Shown: piece by piece, positions 25,221 through 33,576 of the stretch | Numbering within the stretch: the first letter of the stretch is position 1 | Layout of the letters: the number at the start of each line of letters is the position of its first letter | Source: Falsiroseomonas ponticola | Lineage (GTDB): Bacteria > Pseudomonadota > Alphaproteobacteria > Acetobacterales > Acetobacteraceae | Reading direction: 5' to 3' | Assembly: GCF_016805305.1 (NCBI RefSeq) | Contig: NZ_JAERQN010000002.1 | Span: forward strand, 248,001-312,000 | DNA length: 64,000 bases | Position numbers and translations under genes: made by a program | Notes under the pieces: generated by a model | What the model was told of the DNA's origin: nothing | Database searches by the model: none | Seen by the model: the letters and a program-made list of their open reading frames with translations, nothing else

Positions 25221-25312
25221 TCTTCATTTGTCCCCCCTCGTCCCCGCTATCCACAGTCATCCACCGCCGGACGGGGGCGCGCCCGACTCGTCCGGCGCGC
25301 TATGATCGCGCC

Positions 25313-26842
25313 ATGAACACCTTCGGCGCCCCCCCCAGCCCCGCCTTCGGCGGCGACGGCCTGCTCGGCCTTTCCCAGCGCCTGCCGCCCGCGAATCTGG
25401 AGGCCGAGCAGTCGCTGCTCGGCGCGCTGCTGGCCAACAACAAGGCCTATGAGCGCGTCAGCGAATTCCTGGCCGCGGAGCATTTCGCCGATCCGATCCA
25501 TGGCCGGATCTATGGCGCCATCCAGCGGCGGATCGAGGCCGGGCAGCTGGCCGATGCCGTCACGCTGCGCGCGGAGTTCGAGCATAACGGGCTGCTGGAT
25601 GAGGTGGGGGGCACCGCCTATCTGGGCCAGCTGCTGGGCGCCATGGTCGGCATCATCAATGCCGGCGAATACGGGAAGGTCATCCACGATGCCTGGATGC
25701 GCCGCCAGCTGGTGGATCTGGGCGAGGTCATCGTCAACCGCGCCTTCGGGGCGGAGCCGGAGCTGGATGGCCGGCAGCAGCTGGAATCCGCCGAGCAGGC
25801 GCTGTTCGACCTGGCGAAGGACAATGGCTCCGACGGCGGCTTCGTGCATTTCGAGAAGGCGCTGGCGACCGCGGTGCAGCACGCGGCGGCCGCCTTCTCC
25901 AACCCCGGCGGGGTCAGCGGCCTGTCCACGGGGCTGCGCGACTTCGATGCGAAGACGGGCGGGCTGCACAAATCGGACCTGCTGATCCTCGCGGGGCGCC
26001 CGGCCATGGGCAAGACGGCGCTGGCCACCAAGATCGCCTTCGGCGCGGCGCGCAGCATCCTGCGCAAGGCGCGGGAGGCCGACCCGAATGCGGTGCCGCG
26101 CGGCGGCGTCGCGATCTTCTCGCTCGAAATGTCCTGCGACCAGCTGGCGACGCGCCTGCTGTCGGAGGAGGCGCGGATCAGCGGCGACCGCATCCGCCGC
26201 GGCGACATCCTGCAGCGGGATTTCGACAAGTTCCTGGAGGTGAGCCGGGAATTGCAGGCGCTGCCGCTGTGGATCGACGACACGCCGGCCATCACCATCA
26301 GCGCGCTGCGGACGCGCTGCCGGCGCCTGCAGCGCACGCGGGGGCTCGACCTGGTGGTGGTGGACTACCTGCAGCTGATGCGCCCCGCGGCGGGCACCAG
26401 GCCGGAAAGCCGCGTGCTGGAGATCAGCATGATCACGCAGGGGCTGAAGGCGATCGCGAAGGAACTCTCGATTCCGGTCATCGCGCTGTCCCAGCTCTCC
26501 CGCCAGGTGGAGAGCCGGGAGGACAAGCGGCCGCAGCTGGCGGATCTGCGCGAATCGGGCTCGATCGAGCAGGACGCGGATATGGTGATGTTCGTCTATC
26601 GCGACGAATACTACCTGCAGCAGCGGCAGCCGAAGGAGCTGAACTTCGAGAATCCGCAGAAGCTGCAGGAAGCCATGGAGAAGTGGCAGAAGGACATGGA
26701 GGGCGCGCACAACAAGGCGGAGCTGATCATCGCCAAGCAGCGCCACGGACCCACGGGCACCATCAAGCTGTTCTTCGAGGGCGAGTTCACGCGCTTCGGC
26801 GACCTCGACCAGCATCACGATGGCGGCGGCTATGGCGATTGA
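25313..26842 (+). CDS. dnaB: Replicative DNA helicase DnaB
   Basis: 509 aa hexameric helicase that unwinds the replication fork. N-terminal domain with PPANLEAEQSLLGALL; C-terminal RecA-like ATPase with Walker A GRPAMGKTALA, Walker B region LDLVVVDYLQLM, and the SQLSRQVESR and LRESGSIEQDADMV motifs. ATG at 25313 chosen: it begins shortly before the conserved N-terminus, and the upstream in-frame extension overlaps the hairpin cluster. Confidence 0.96.
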   Translation: MNTFGAPPSPAFGGDGLLGLSQRLPPANLEAEQSLLGALLANNKAYERVSEFLAAEHFADPIHGRIYGAIQRRIEAGQLADAVTLRAEFEHNGLLDEVGGTAYLGQLLGAMVGIINAGEYGKVIHDAWMRRQLVDLGEVIVNRAFGAEPELDGRQQLESAEQALFDLAKDNGSDGGFVHFEKALATAVQHAAAAFSNPGGVSGLSTGLRDFDAKTGGLHKSDLLILAGRPAMGKTALATKIAFGAARSILRKAREADPNAVPRGGVAIFSLEMSCDQLATRLLSEEARISGDRIRRGDILQRDFDKFLEVSRELQALPLWIDDTPAITISALRTRCRRLQRTRGLDLVVVDYLQLMRPAAGTRPESRVLEISMITQGLKAIAKELSIPVIALSQLSRQVESREDKRPQLADLRESGSIEQDADMVMFVYRDEYYLQQRQPKELNFENPQKLQEAMEKWQKDMEGAHNKAELIIAKQRHGPTGTIKLFFEGEFTRFGDLDQHHDGGGYGD

Positions 26843-27296
26843 GGGAGTCGCCATCCGCGCCGCGGTGCCGGGGGATTTCGCCGCCTGGCTGCCGCTCTGG
26901 CATGGCTACAACGCATTCTACGGGCGGGCGGGGGAGACGGCGCCGGCGGTGGCGCTGACGGCGGCGACCTGGGAGCGTTTCTTCGACGGCATGGAGCCGA
27001 TGGAGGCGCTGGTGGCGGAGGCCGGCGGCGGGCTGGTCGGGCTCGCCCACATCATCTTCCACCGCAACACGGGCCTGGTCGGGCCGACCTGCTACCTGCA
27101 GGACCTGTTTGCCGCGCCGGATGTGCGCGGGCAGGGGGTGGGGCGGGCGCTGATCGAGGGCGTCTATGCCCGCGCGCGGGCCGCCGGGGCGCGGCGCGTC
27201 TATTGGCACACGCATGAGAGCAATGCGGTGGCGCAGCGCCTCTATGACCAGGTGGCGGAACGGTCGGGCTTCATCGTCTATCGGCAGGATCTCTGA
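26832..27296 (+). CDS. GNAT family N-acetyltransferase
   Basis: 154 aa. Starts IEGVAIRAAVPGDFAAWLPLW, with acetyl-CoA loop LFAAPDVRGQGVGRALIE and C-terminal NAVAQRLYDQVAERSGFIVYRQ, typical of GNATs that act on small molecules or proteins. It overlaps the end of dnaB by 11 nt; an alternative ATG 12 nt further upstream is also possible and neither has a good ribosome binding site. Its TGA overlaps the alr ATG, so the two are coupled. Confidence 0.83.
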   Translation: MAIEGVAIRAAVPGDFAAWLPLWHGYNAFYGRAGETAPAVALTAATWERFFDGMEPMEALVAEAGGGLVGLAHIIFHRNTGLVGPTCYLQDLFAAPDVRGQGVGRALIEGVYARARAAGARRVYWHTHESNAVAQRLYDQVAERSGFIVYRQDL

Positions 27297-28381
27297 TGGT
27301 TCCGGGACAGGGCGTGCTGCGGATCGACCTTTCCGCCATCGTCGCGAACTGGCGGGACCTCGTCGCGCGGCATGGCGCGCCCTGCGCGGGGGTGGTGAAG
27401 GCGGATGGCTATGGGCTGGGCGCCGCCACAGTCGCGGGCGCGCTGCGGGATGCGGGGTGCGACACCTTCTTCGTGGCGCATCTGACGGAAGGCCTGGCGC
27501 TGCGCCAGGCGCTGGGGGCGGGGCCCGCCATCATCGTGCTGAACGGCTTCCCGCCGGGGGCGGATGGGGAGGCCGGGCTCTGGCCCGTGCTGAACGGGCT
27601 TTCGGACGTGGAGGCGCATGCGGCGGCGGGGCGCGCGGCCGGGGTGGCGCGGCCGGCGGTGCTGCACCTCGATACCGGGATGGCGCGGCTCGGGCTGGAT
27701 GCCGGGGAACAGGCCAGGCTGGCGGAGGAGCGGGGGCGGCTCGACGGCCTCGGCCTGCGCTACGTCATGACCCACTTGGCCTGCGCGGATGAGCCGGGGC
27801 ACGCGCTGAACGCCCGGCAGGCCGCGCGCTTCGGGCTGGCGGCGGCGCGGATCGCGCCGGGGGTGAAGCGCAGCTTCGCCAATTCCTCGGGCCTCTTCCT
27901 GGGGCCCGACTATGCCTCCGCCCTCGCCCGGCCGGGCTGCGCGCTGTACGGCATCAACCCGACGCCGGGCGAGCCGAACCCGATGCGGCAGGTGGTGACG
28001 CTGGAGGTGCCGGTGCTGCAGATCCGCACCATCGCGGCGGGTGATACCGTTGGTTACGGGGCTTCCTGGGCCGCGAAGGAACCCCGGCGGGTTGCAACCG
28101 TTGCGGCGGGCTATGCCGATGGCTACCTTCGGAGCCTCTCCGGCCGGTCGCTGGCGCTGCTGCGCGGGCGAGCCGTGCCCCTCATTGGCCGGGTATCGAT
28201 GGACCTGACGACCTTCGACGTGACGGATGTGCCGGAAGCCCGGGTCGGCGACAGCATGATGCTGATCGGCGGGCCCGGAAACACGCCCGACGACATCGCG
28301 GCGCGCTGCGGCACCATCGGGTATGAGGTGCTGACGAGCCTCGGCGCGCGCTACGCGCGGCTGCATAGCGGCGGCGCCTGA
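27296..28381 (+). CDS. alr: Alanine racemase
   Basis: 361 aa PLP enzyme producing D-alanine for peptidoglycan. The PLP lysine is in VVKADGYGLGA near residue 40. The second catalytic base tyrosine is in GDTVGYGASWAA. RVSMDLTTFDVTD is the family segment of the C-terminal beta domain. Follows a GNAT gene with TGATG overlap and precedes mlaE by 5 nt. dnaB-(...)-alr order is common in bacteria. Confidence 0.95.
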   Translation: MVPGQGVLRIDLSAIVANWRDLVARHGAPCAGVVKADGYGLGAATVAGALRDAGCDTFFVAHLTEGLALRQALGAGPAIIVLNGFPPGADGEAGLWPVLNGLSDVEAHAAAGRAAGVARPAVLHLDTGMARLGLDAGEQARLAEERGRLDGLGLRYVMTHLACADEPGHALNARQAARFGLAAARIAPGVKRSFANSSGLFLGPDYASALARPGCALYGINPTPGEPNPMRQVVTLEVPVLQIRTIAAGDTVGYGASWAAKEPRRVATVAAGYADGYLRSLSGRSLALLRGRAVPLIGRVSMDLTTFDVTDVPEARVGDSMMLIGGPGNTPDDIAARCGTIGYEVLTSLGARYARLHSGGA

Positions 28382-28386
28382 TCGCC

Positions 28387-29172
28387 TTGGATCGCACCCT
28401 GGACCTGACCGCGGCCCTCGGCCGGGTCGTCATCGGCTTCCTTCGGTCGGTCGGCGCCATCGCGATCTTCGCGGCGGAGGCGATCAGCCACCTGGTGCGG
28501 CCGCCCTTCCATGGGCGGCTGTTCCTGAAGGCCTTCATCGAGATCGCCTGGTTCAGCCTGCCGGTGGTGGCGCTGACGGCGGTCTTCACCGGCATGGTGC
28601 TGGCGCTGCAATCCTATACCGGCTTCTCCCGCTTCAACGCGGAAGGGGCCGTGGCGAATGTGGTGGTGCTGTCCATCACCCGCGAACTGGGCCCGGTGCT
28701 GGCGGGGCTGATGGTGGCGGGGCGGATCGGCGCGGCCTTCGCGGCGGAGATCGGCACCATGCGGGTGACGGACCAGATCGACGCGCTGTCCACGCTCTCC
28801 ACCAACCCGATGAAATACCTGGTCACGCCCCGCATCCTGGCGGGGACGCTGGCGCTGCCGCTGCTGGTGGTGGTGGCGGACATATTGGGCGTGATGGGCG
28901 GCTGGCTGATCGGCACGCAGCAGCTGGGCTTCGCCTCCGGCGCCTATCTGAAATCCACCTTCGACTTCCTGCAGATGTCGGACGTGGTCTCCGGCCTGAT
29001 CAAGGCGGCGGTGTTCGGCTTCGTGATCACGCTGATGGGGTGCTGGGCGGGCTACCAGTCCGGCGGCGGCGCGCAGGGCGTGGGGCGTGCGACGACCTCG
29101 GCCGTGGTGGCGTCCTCCATCCTGATCCTGGCGCTGGACTACATCCTGACCGCCATCCTGTTCGCCCGATGA
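28387..29172 (+). CDS. mlaE: MlaE-type ABC transporter permease
   Basis: 261 aa inner-membrane permease of the MCE/Mla family that moves phospholipids between membranes. Typical segments: YTGFSRFNAEGAVANVVV, ITRELGPVLAGLMVAGRIG, ALSTNPMKYLVTPR-like text (STLSTNPMKYLVTPR). Starts at a TTG 5 nt after the alr stop with no clear ribosome binding site, which suggests translational coupling to alr. Overlaps mlaF by 4 nt. Confidence 0.9.
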   Translation: MDRTLDLTAALGRVVIGFLRSVGAIAIFAAEAISHLVRPPFHGRLFLKAFIEIAWFSLPVVALTAVFTGMVLALQSYTGFSRFNAEGAVANVVVLSITRELGPVLAGLMVAGRIGAAFAAEIGTMRVTDQIDALSTLSTNPMKYLVTPRILAGTLALPLLVVVADILGVMGGWLIGTQQLGFASGAYLKSTFDFLQMSDVVSGLIKAAVFGFVITLMGCWAGYQSGGGAQGVGRATTSAVVASSILILALDYILTAILFAR

Positions 29173-29945
29173 GTAGCGAGACGCCGAAGATCAGGCTGCG
29201 CGGGCTGACGAAAGCCTTCGGGCCGAAGGTGGTGCTGGATGGCGTGGACCTGGATATCCGGGCGCGGCATTCGATGGTGATCCTGGGGGGATCGGGGTCC
29301 GGGAAATCCGTGACGCTGAAATGCATCCTGGGCCTGATCCAGCCCGATGCCGGCACGATCGAGATCGATGGCCAGGATGTGGCGCGGATGAGCCGGCGGG
29401 AGCGGGAGGCGCTGAACGACCGCATCGGCATGCTGTTCCAGAACGGCGCGCTGTTCGACAGCCTGCCGGTCTGGGAGAATGTCTGCTTCAAGCTGCTGGC
29501 GCAGCGCCGCATCTCTCGCCGCGCGGCCCGCGACAAGGCGGCGGAGGTGCTGGCGCAGGTGGGCCTAGCGGCGAGCGTCGGCGACCTGTCGCCGGCGGAG
29601 CTTTCGGGCGGCATGCAGAAGCGGGTGGGGCTTGCGCGCGCCATCGCGGCGGAGCCCGACATCATCTTCTTCGACGAGCCGACCACGGGGCTCGACCCCA
29701 TCATGGGCGCGGTGATCGACGGGCTGATCGTCGATTGCGTGGAGAAGCTGGGCGCGACGGCGGTTTCCATCACGCATGACATGGCGAGTGCCCGGCGGAT
29801 CGGCGATGACGCGGCGATGATCCACAAGGGAAGGATCGTCTGGCGGGGCGGCGCGGCCAAGCTCGGCGAGACGGGGAATGCGATGGTGGACCAGTTCGCG
29901 CGGGGGGAGCGCGAGGGGCCGATCCAGATGGAGCTGAGGAAGTAG
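29169..29945 (+). CDS. mlaF: MlaF-type ABC transporter ATP-binding protein
   Basis: 258 aa ATPase. Walker A GGSGSGKSV at about residue 40, signature LSGGMQKRVGLARA, Walker B IIFFDEPTTGLDP, followed by the switch His in SITHDMASARRI. Pairs with the preceding permease. MlaD, MlaC and MlaB genes do not follow: the next gene is on the other strand, so the periplasmic parts must be encoded elsewhere. Confidence 0.93.
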   Translation: MSSETPKIRLRGLTKAFGPKVVLDGVDLDIRARHSMVILGGSGSGKSVTLKCILGLIQPDAGTIEIDGQDVARMSRREREALNDRIGMLFQNGALFDSLPVWENVCFKLLAQRRISRRAARDKAAEVLAQVGLAASVGDLSPAELSGGMQKRVGLARAIAAEPDIIFFDEPTTGLDPIMGAVIDGLIVDCVEKLGATAVSITHDMASARRIGDDAAMIHKGRIVWRGGAAKLGETGNAMVDQFARGEREGPIQMELRK

Positions 29946-30054
29946 CGCCCCTGGGCGGTGGCATCTGGCCGCCAGACGGGATGCGGGCGACCTGCACGAC
30001 GCGAAGGCGCAGCCGCCAGCCCCGGCAGGCGCATCCGGCCGCGCGTCTCCAGGA

Positions 30055-30675
30055 TCACCCGAACAGCCGCTGCAGGGGCGGTGGCAGCGCCTGTTCGGTC
30101 CTGGTCAGGAAGCGCAGGAAGTCCGTGAACCGGTGGGTGACCTGCTTGTAGTCCAGGTCCTCCTTCGGTCCATCCAGCCGCTGGCAGGCGGTGAACCAGC
30201 GCTGGGACAACGCCAGCCAGTCCGATTCCTCGCCTTTCATCTCCTGCTGCCAGGCCTGGCAGGCGGCGGCGGTCAGCGCCGGCTCATCCTGGAACATGGC
30301 CAGGATCATGACCCTCGCCCGCTCGACACCCAGATCCCGTCGCTTCCCGCCGGTGATCTCGGCGGGCAATGGGGTCGTCGAACCCTCGATATCGAGTTCC
30401 GAAACGTCGATCGCCTCCGTCAGCAGGTCGGTGAAGATGATGCTGAGGTTCAGATAGTCCTCGATGACGGAGTCCGTTCGCAGGACCGCGTCTTCGCGAT
30501 AGGCAGCCACGAAGGCGTCCTGAAGCTGCGCGATGGCTTGATCGGCCTGGGCGCGCTGCTTCCGGTCATTCATGATCTGATGCATGCGGGCGCGCATGTC
30601 CGTGCCGCCCGCTGCCAGGTCCGTGAGGAGGACCTGGCGCCAGACATGACGATCCGACAGGCGCGGCTTTTCCAT
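30055..30675 (-). CDS. Hypothetical protein of atypical composition
   Basis: 206 aa, soluble, no signal peptide or membrane helix. Rich in Asp, Glu, Gln and Leu (SVIEDYLNLSIIFTDLLTEA, ALTAAACQAWQQEMKGEE), probably all-helical. Codon usage and GC content are visibly lower than in neighbours, a sign of recent transfer. I chose the ATG at 30675 because AGGAA lies before it; an in-frame ATG 72 nt upstream would put the start in the promoter region. I recognise no family. It is divergent from the antitoxin gene. Confidence 0.65.
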   Translation of the reverse strand: MEKPRLSDRHVWRQVLLTDLAAGGTDMRARMHQIMNDRKQRAQADQAIAQLQDAFVAAYREDAVLRTDSVIEDYLNLSIIFTDLLTEAIDVSELDIEGSTTPLPAEITGGKRRDLGVERARVMILAMFQDEPALTAAACQAWQQEMKGEESDWLALSQRWFTACQRLDGPKEDLDYKQVTHRFTDFLRFLTRTEQALPPPLQRLFG

Positions 30676-30784
30676 CGTGGGGATTCCTGGGGCATTCCGG
30701 GCGATTGATCCGAGTGTGACACATGGTGGCGCGCTTGAAGCCGGCACCAGCTGACGCCATTCTTTCCGTCAGTTGGAGGTCGCC

Positions 30785-31219
30785 ATGTCCGCCACACTGC
30801 ATCCCGCGCCCGCCGCGACGCCCGGCCCGATCCCGAATTTCGCCAGCGAGGCGGAGCGCGCACAGTTCACGCCGGTGGCGCTGAAGGCGCTGAGGCGGCT
30901 GCTGGAGGCCTGGGGGGTGACGGGGCATGAGGCGGCGACGCTGCTTGGCGTTTCCGCCACCACCTGGGACCGGATGCGCGCCGGGCGGTGGTCCGGCACC
31001 CTGTCGCAGGATCAGCTGACACGGGCCTCCGCGCTGATCGGGCTCTACAAGGGGCTGCACCTGCTGTTCGCCGATGGGATGGCGGATCGCTGGCCGGGGC
31101 TGCCGAACCGCAACCCGCTCTTCGGCGGCCGCACGCCGCTGGTCGCCATGGCGGAGGACGGCATTCCCGGCATGATCGAGGCGCGGCGCCTGGTGGATGC
31201 GATGCGCGGCGGGCTGTGA
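30785..31219 (+). CDS. Xre/MbcA/ParS-type antitoxin (DUF2384)
   Basis: 144 aa antitoxin of the RES-Xre type II system. An N-terminal Xre-like helix-turn-helix (EAATLLGVSATTWDRMRAG) is followed by the toxin-binding domain with LIGLYKGLHLLFADG and WPGLPNRNPLFGGRTPLVAM. The ATG at 30785 follows GGAGGT at optimal spacing. Overlaps the toxin start by 4 nt (GTGA). Expected to repress its own promoter in the 109-bp gap upstream. Confidence 0.9.
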   Translation: MSATLHPAPAATPGPIPNFASEAERAQFTPVALKALRRLLEAWGVTGHEAATLLGVSATTWDRMRAGRWSGTLSQDQLTRASALIGLYKGLHLLFADGMADRWPGLPNRNPLFGGRTPLVAMAEDGIPGMIEARRLVDAMRGGL

Positions 31220-31920
31220 TCCCGGCCGTCGAAGGCTTTCCCGTCCGGCTGCAGGCGCTGCCGCGGACCATCCGGCTGGTGACGACGGCGCGGCTGCGCG
31301 AGGCGGTGCTGAAGGCGCTGGCCGATACGACGGAGGAGCTGGACCTGCTGGCGCGGCTGGAGGGGGCGACGAGTGCCAGGCTCGGCGCGGCGGCGGGAAG
31401 GCTGCCCGGGCTGCCGCCGGAGGACCTGGTCGGGCGGGTGCCGCATGCTGCCTTCGTCAATGCCGCCTTCGCCTATGCGCAGCCGCGCTCGCTCAACCGG
31501 TTCAACGGGCCGGGGCGCGGCGCCTGGTATGCGGCGATGGCGGTGCGGACGGCGCTGGCGGAGGTCAGCTTCCACCTGACGAACCATCTGCGCGACGCCG
31601 GCGTCTTCGAGGCGGTGGTCGAGTATGTGGAGATGCATGCCGCCTTCGCCGGTGCCTTCCTCGATCTGCGGGAGGCGGCGCCGCCGCCGGACTGCCTGCA
31701 TCCGGACCCCGCGCGGGGCTATCCCGCCGGCAATGCGCTGGCGGCGGCGGTGATGGCGGCGGGGCATAACGGCATCCTCTATCCGTCGCTGCGCGATCCC
31801 GGCGGCATCTGCCTGGTGGCGCTGTGGCCGCATGCCGTGCAGTCACCGGCGCAGGGGGCGATCTGGCGGTTGCGCTGGGCGGGGCGCGCGGAGCCGGAGG
31901 TGGAACGGGTGGCGGGGTAG
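31216..31920 (+). CDS. RES-domain toxin (NAD-depleting)
   Basis: 234 aa. RES toxins degrade NAD+ by glycohydrolase or phosphorylase activity. The R, E and S signature residues appear in order: Arg in SLNRFNGPGRGAWY, Glu in ALAEVSFHL and Ser in ILYPSLRDPGG. An N-terminal arm of about 75 residues precedes the core. GTG start at 31216 chosen for the 4-nt overlap with the antitoxin; in-frame extension upstream lies within the antitoxin gene. No frameshift: the module looks functional. Confidence 0.88.
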   Translation: MIPAVEGFPVRLQALPRTIRLVTTARLREAVLKALADTTEELDLLARLEGATSARLGAAAGRLPGLPPEDLVGRVPHAAFVNAAFAYAQPRSLNRFNGPGRGAWYAAMAVRTALAEVSFHLTNHLRDAGVFEAVVEYVEMHAAFAGAFLDLREAAPPPDCLHPDPARGYPAGNALAAAVMAAGHNGILYPSLRDPGGICLVALWPHAVQSPAQGAIWRLRWAGRAEPEVERVAG

Positions 31921-31977
31921 GGGAACCCGCTTTGGTGCCGGGCGTGATGGCCCCTTCGGGAGAGGGAGCATCACGCC

Positions 31978-32310
31978 ATGGACATGGATCGCTGCATCGC
32001 TGCGTGCCTGGATTGCCACCGCACCTGCCTCGCCACCATCCAGCATTGCCTCGGCCTGGGCGGGCATCATGCGGAGGCCGGGCATATCCGGCTGATGATG
32101 GATTGCGCGCAGATCTGCGCCACCAGCGCGGATTTCATGATCAGGGGGTCGGAGCACCACCCGCATCTCTGCGCGGAATGCGCCGAGATCTGCCGGCAAT
32201 GCGCCGAGGAGTGCGAGGGCCATCCCGGGGCGGACGCCGCCATGCAGGCCTGCGCCGCCTCCTGTCGGGCTTGCGCCGAGGAATGCGGCCGGATGGCCCG
32301 TCCCCGTTGA
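31978..32310 (+). CDS. Four-helix bundle copper-binding protein (Csp-like, DUF326)
   Basis: 110 aa with 16 cysteines, arranged in CxxxC and CxxC steps along four helices: CIAACLDCHRTC, CAQICATS, CAECAEICRQCAEEC, CAASCRACAEEC. This is the copper-storage protein/DUF326 pattern, where Cys thiolates line the inside of the bundle and bind many Cu(I) ions. No signal sequence, so a cytosolic store. Likely a short single-gene unit ending in a paired-hairpin element. Confidence 0.88.
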   Translation: MDMDRCIAACLDCHRTCLATIQHCLGLGGHHAEAGHIRLMMDCAQICATSADFMIRGSEHHPHLCAECAEICRQCAEECEGHPGADAAMQACAASCRACAEECGRMARPR

Positions 32311-32311
32311 C

Positions 32312-32370
32312 GACGGTCCAGGGGCGTCTCGCCCCTGGCAGGGGGTTGCAGGGGGGCGGCGCCCCCCTGC
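32312..32370 (+). terminator. paired-hairpin element, copy 4 (convergent gap)
   Basis: Lies between convergent stops at 32310 and 32374. Flank GACGGT, hairpin 1 arms 32318-32326/32330-32338 with loop TCT (identical to copy 1). Hairpin 2 arms 32348-32357/32361-32370 with loop GGC. It fills the whole intergenic gap and should work for both genes. Confidence 0.72.
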
Positions 32371-32373
32371 GTG

Positions 32374-33474
32374 CTACGCGCCCGCCGCCACGATGGCGTC
32401 CGCCAGCCGCAGGAACTCGCCCGAGGTGACGCCGCGCGGGTTGGAGTTGTCCGTCCCCATGTTCCGTCCGATGGCGAAGGCGTCCGTCACCGCGCGGCGG
32501 TGGACGATGACGGTGTCGGTTTCCGGCATCACCAGGATGAACTGCCCGTAGTTGCCATTCGCCAGTGCCGCGTTCCGCCAGGCCGCGCCGGTGCGGGTTT
32601 CCGGCACCCACCAGAGGTAGCCGTAGCCGAGGGGGCCGTCCTTGAAGCCCTCCGTCAGGTTGGCGGCCGGGATGCGGAGTTTCGTGCTTTCCCGCACCCA
32701 GTCGGCCGGGATCACCTGGCGGTCGCCCCAGCGGCCGCCCCGGGCCATGACCAGGCCGAGGCGTGCCATGTCCCGCCCGCTGAGGAAGAGGTGGTAGGCC
32801 AGGTGGCGGGACTGGTCGGGGAAGCCCAGCATGCGCTGGCGGGAGGCGTCGTAATCCTCCAGCCCCAGCGGGCCGGCGAGGTCGCTGGTCAGCGCCGCGA
32901 AGACGGATTTGCCTGTCAGCTTCTCGAACACCGTGCCGCAGACGTTGAAGTCCCAGTTGTTGTAGTAGAAGTAGGTGCCGGGTTCCCGCGATCCGCGGGC
33001 CGGGACGCCGGTGGTGGAGCCGCCCGGGCTGCCCTGGGGGTGGTAGACGCCGGAGGTCGCCGTCAGCAGGTGGCGGATCTTGGCCGTGCGCTCGATCGGC
33101 AGCAGGGTCTGCACGTCATCGATGCCGATCTCGCCGATGCTGCGGTCGAGGTCGATGGTCCCGTCCGCGACGTAGCGGCCATAGAGCATGGAGAGGATGC
33201 TCTTGCGGGCGGAGGCGAGGTAGCTGACCTCGGCGATGTCGCCGAGGCTCCAGGCGATGCGGCCGCCGCGCACCACCATCAGCGAGGTGGTGGTGAGGTC
33301 CTTGGTCATGCGCTCGACCTCCGCGAGGCCGTCGCTGCGGAAACCGGCGTCTTCCGGGCGGGCGTGGCGGGCCCAGTTGGTGCCGGGGATGGCCGGGGTC
33401 TGGGCGAGGCTGGGGGCGCCGAGCAGGGTGAGGGCGCCGGCGGCCAGCGTGGCGCGGCGGGTGGGGCGGATCAT
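32374..33474 (-). CDS. Serine hydrolase (class C beta-lactamase fold)
   Basis: 366 aa, signal peptide (TRRATLAAGALTLLGAPSLAQ). The S-x-x-K nucleophile is SARKS in VSYLASARKSILSML, and the Tyr motif is YYNNWDFN (Y-x-N). HLLTATSGVYH and LGLEDYDASRQR are typical of the penicillin-binding-protein/esterase subgroup rather than true AmpC enzymes. Probably a periplasmic esterase, amidase or D-aminopeptidase. Start at 33474 chosen to give the signal peptide; the frame runs 1.5 kb further inside radA without meaning. Confidence 0.87.
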   Translation of the reverse strand: MIRPTRRATLAAGALTLLGAPSLAQTPAIPGTNWARHARPEDAGFRSDGLAEVERMTKDLTTTSLMVVRGGRIAWSLGDIAEVSYLASARKSILSMLYGRYVADGTIDLDRSIGEIGIDDVQTLLPIERTAKIRHLLTATSGVYHPQGSPGGSTTGVPARGSREPGTYFYYNNWDFNVCGTVFEKLTGKSVFAALTSDLAGPLGLEDYDASRQRMLGFPDQSRHLAYHLFLSGRDMARLGLVMARGGRWGDRQVIPADWVRESTKLRIPAANLTEGFKDGPLGYGYLWWVPETRTGAAWRNAALANGNYGQFILVMPETDTVIVHRRAVTDAFAIGRNMGTDNSNPRGVTSGEFLRLADAIVAAGA

Positions 33475-33576
33475 GGCGGCTTCCTCCGTGATGCGGGAAA
33501 CGGTGGACCCGATGCGATGCGGGGTCCAGCCGGGACCCCCTTCATTGCCGTTCCTGTTTCGTGCTAGCCACGTCGC

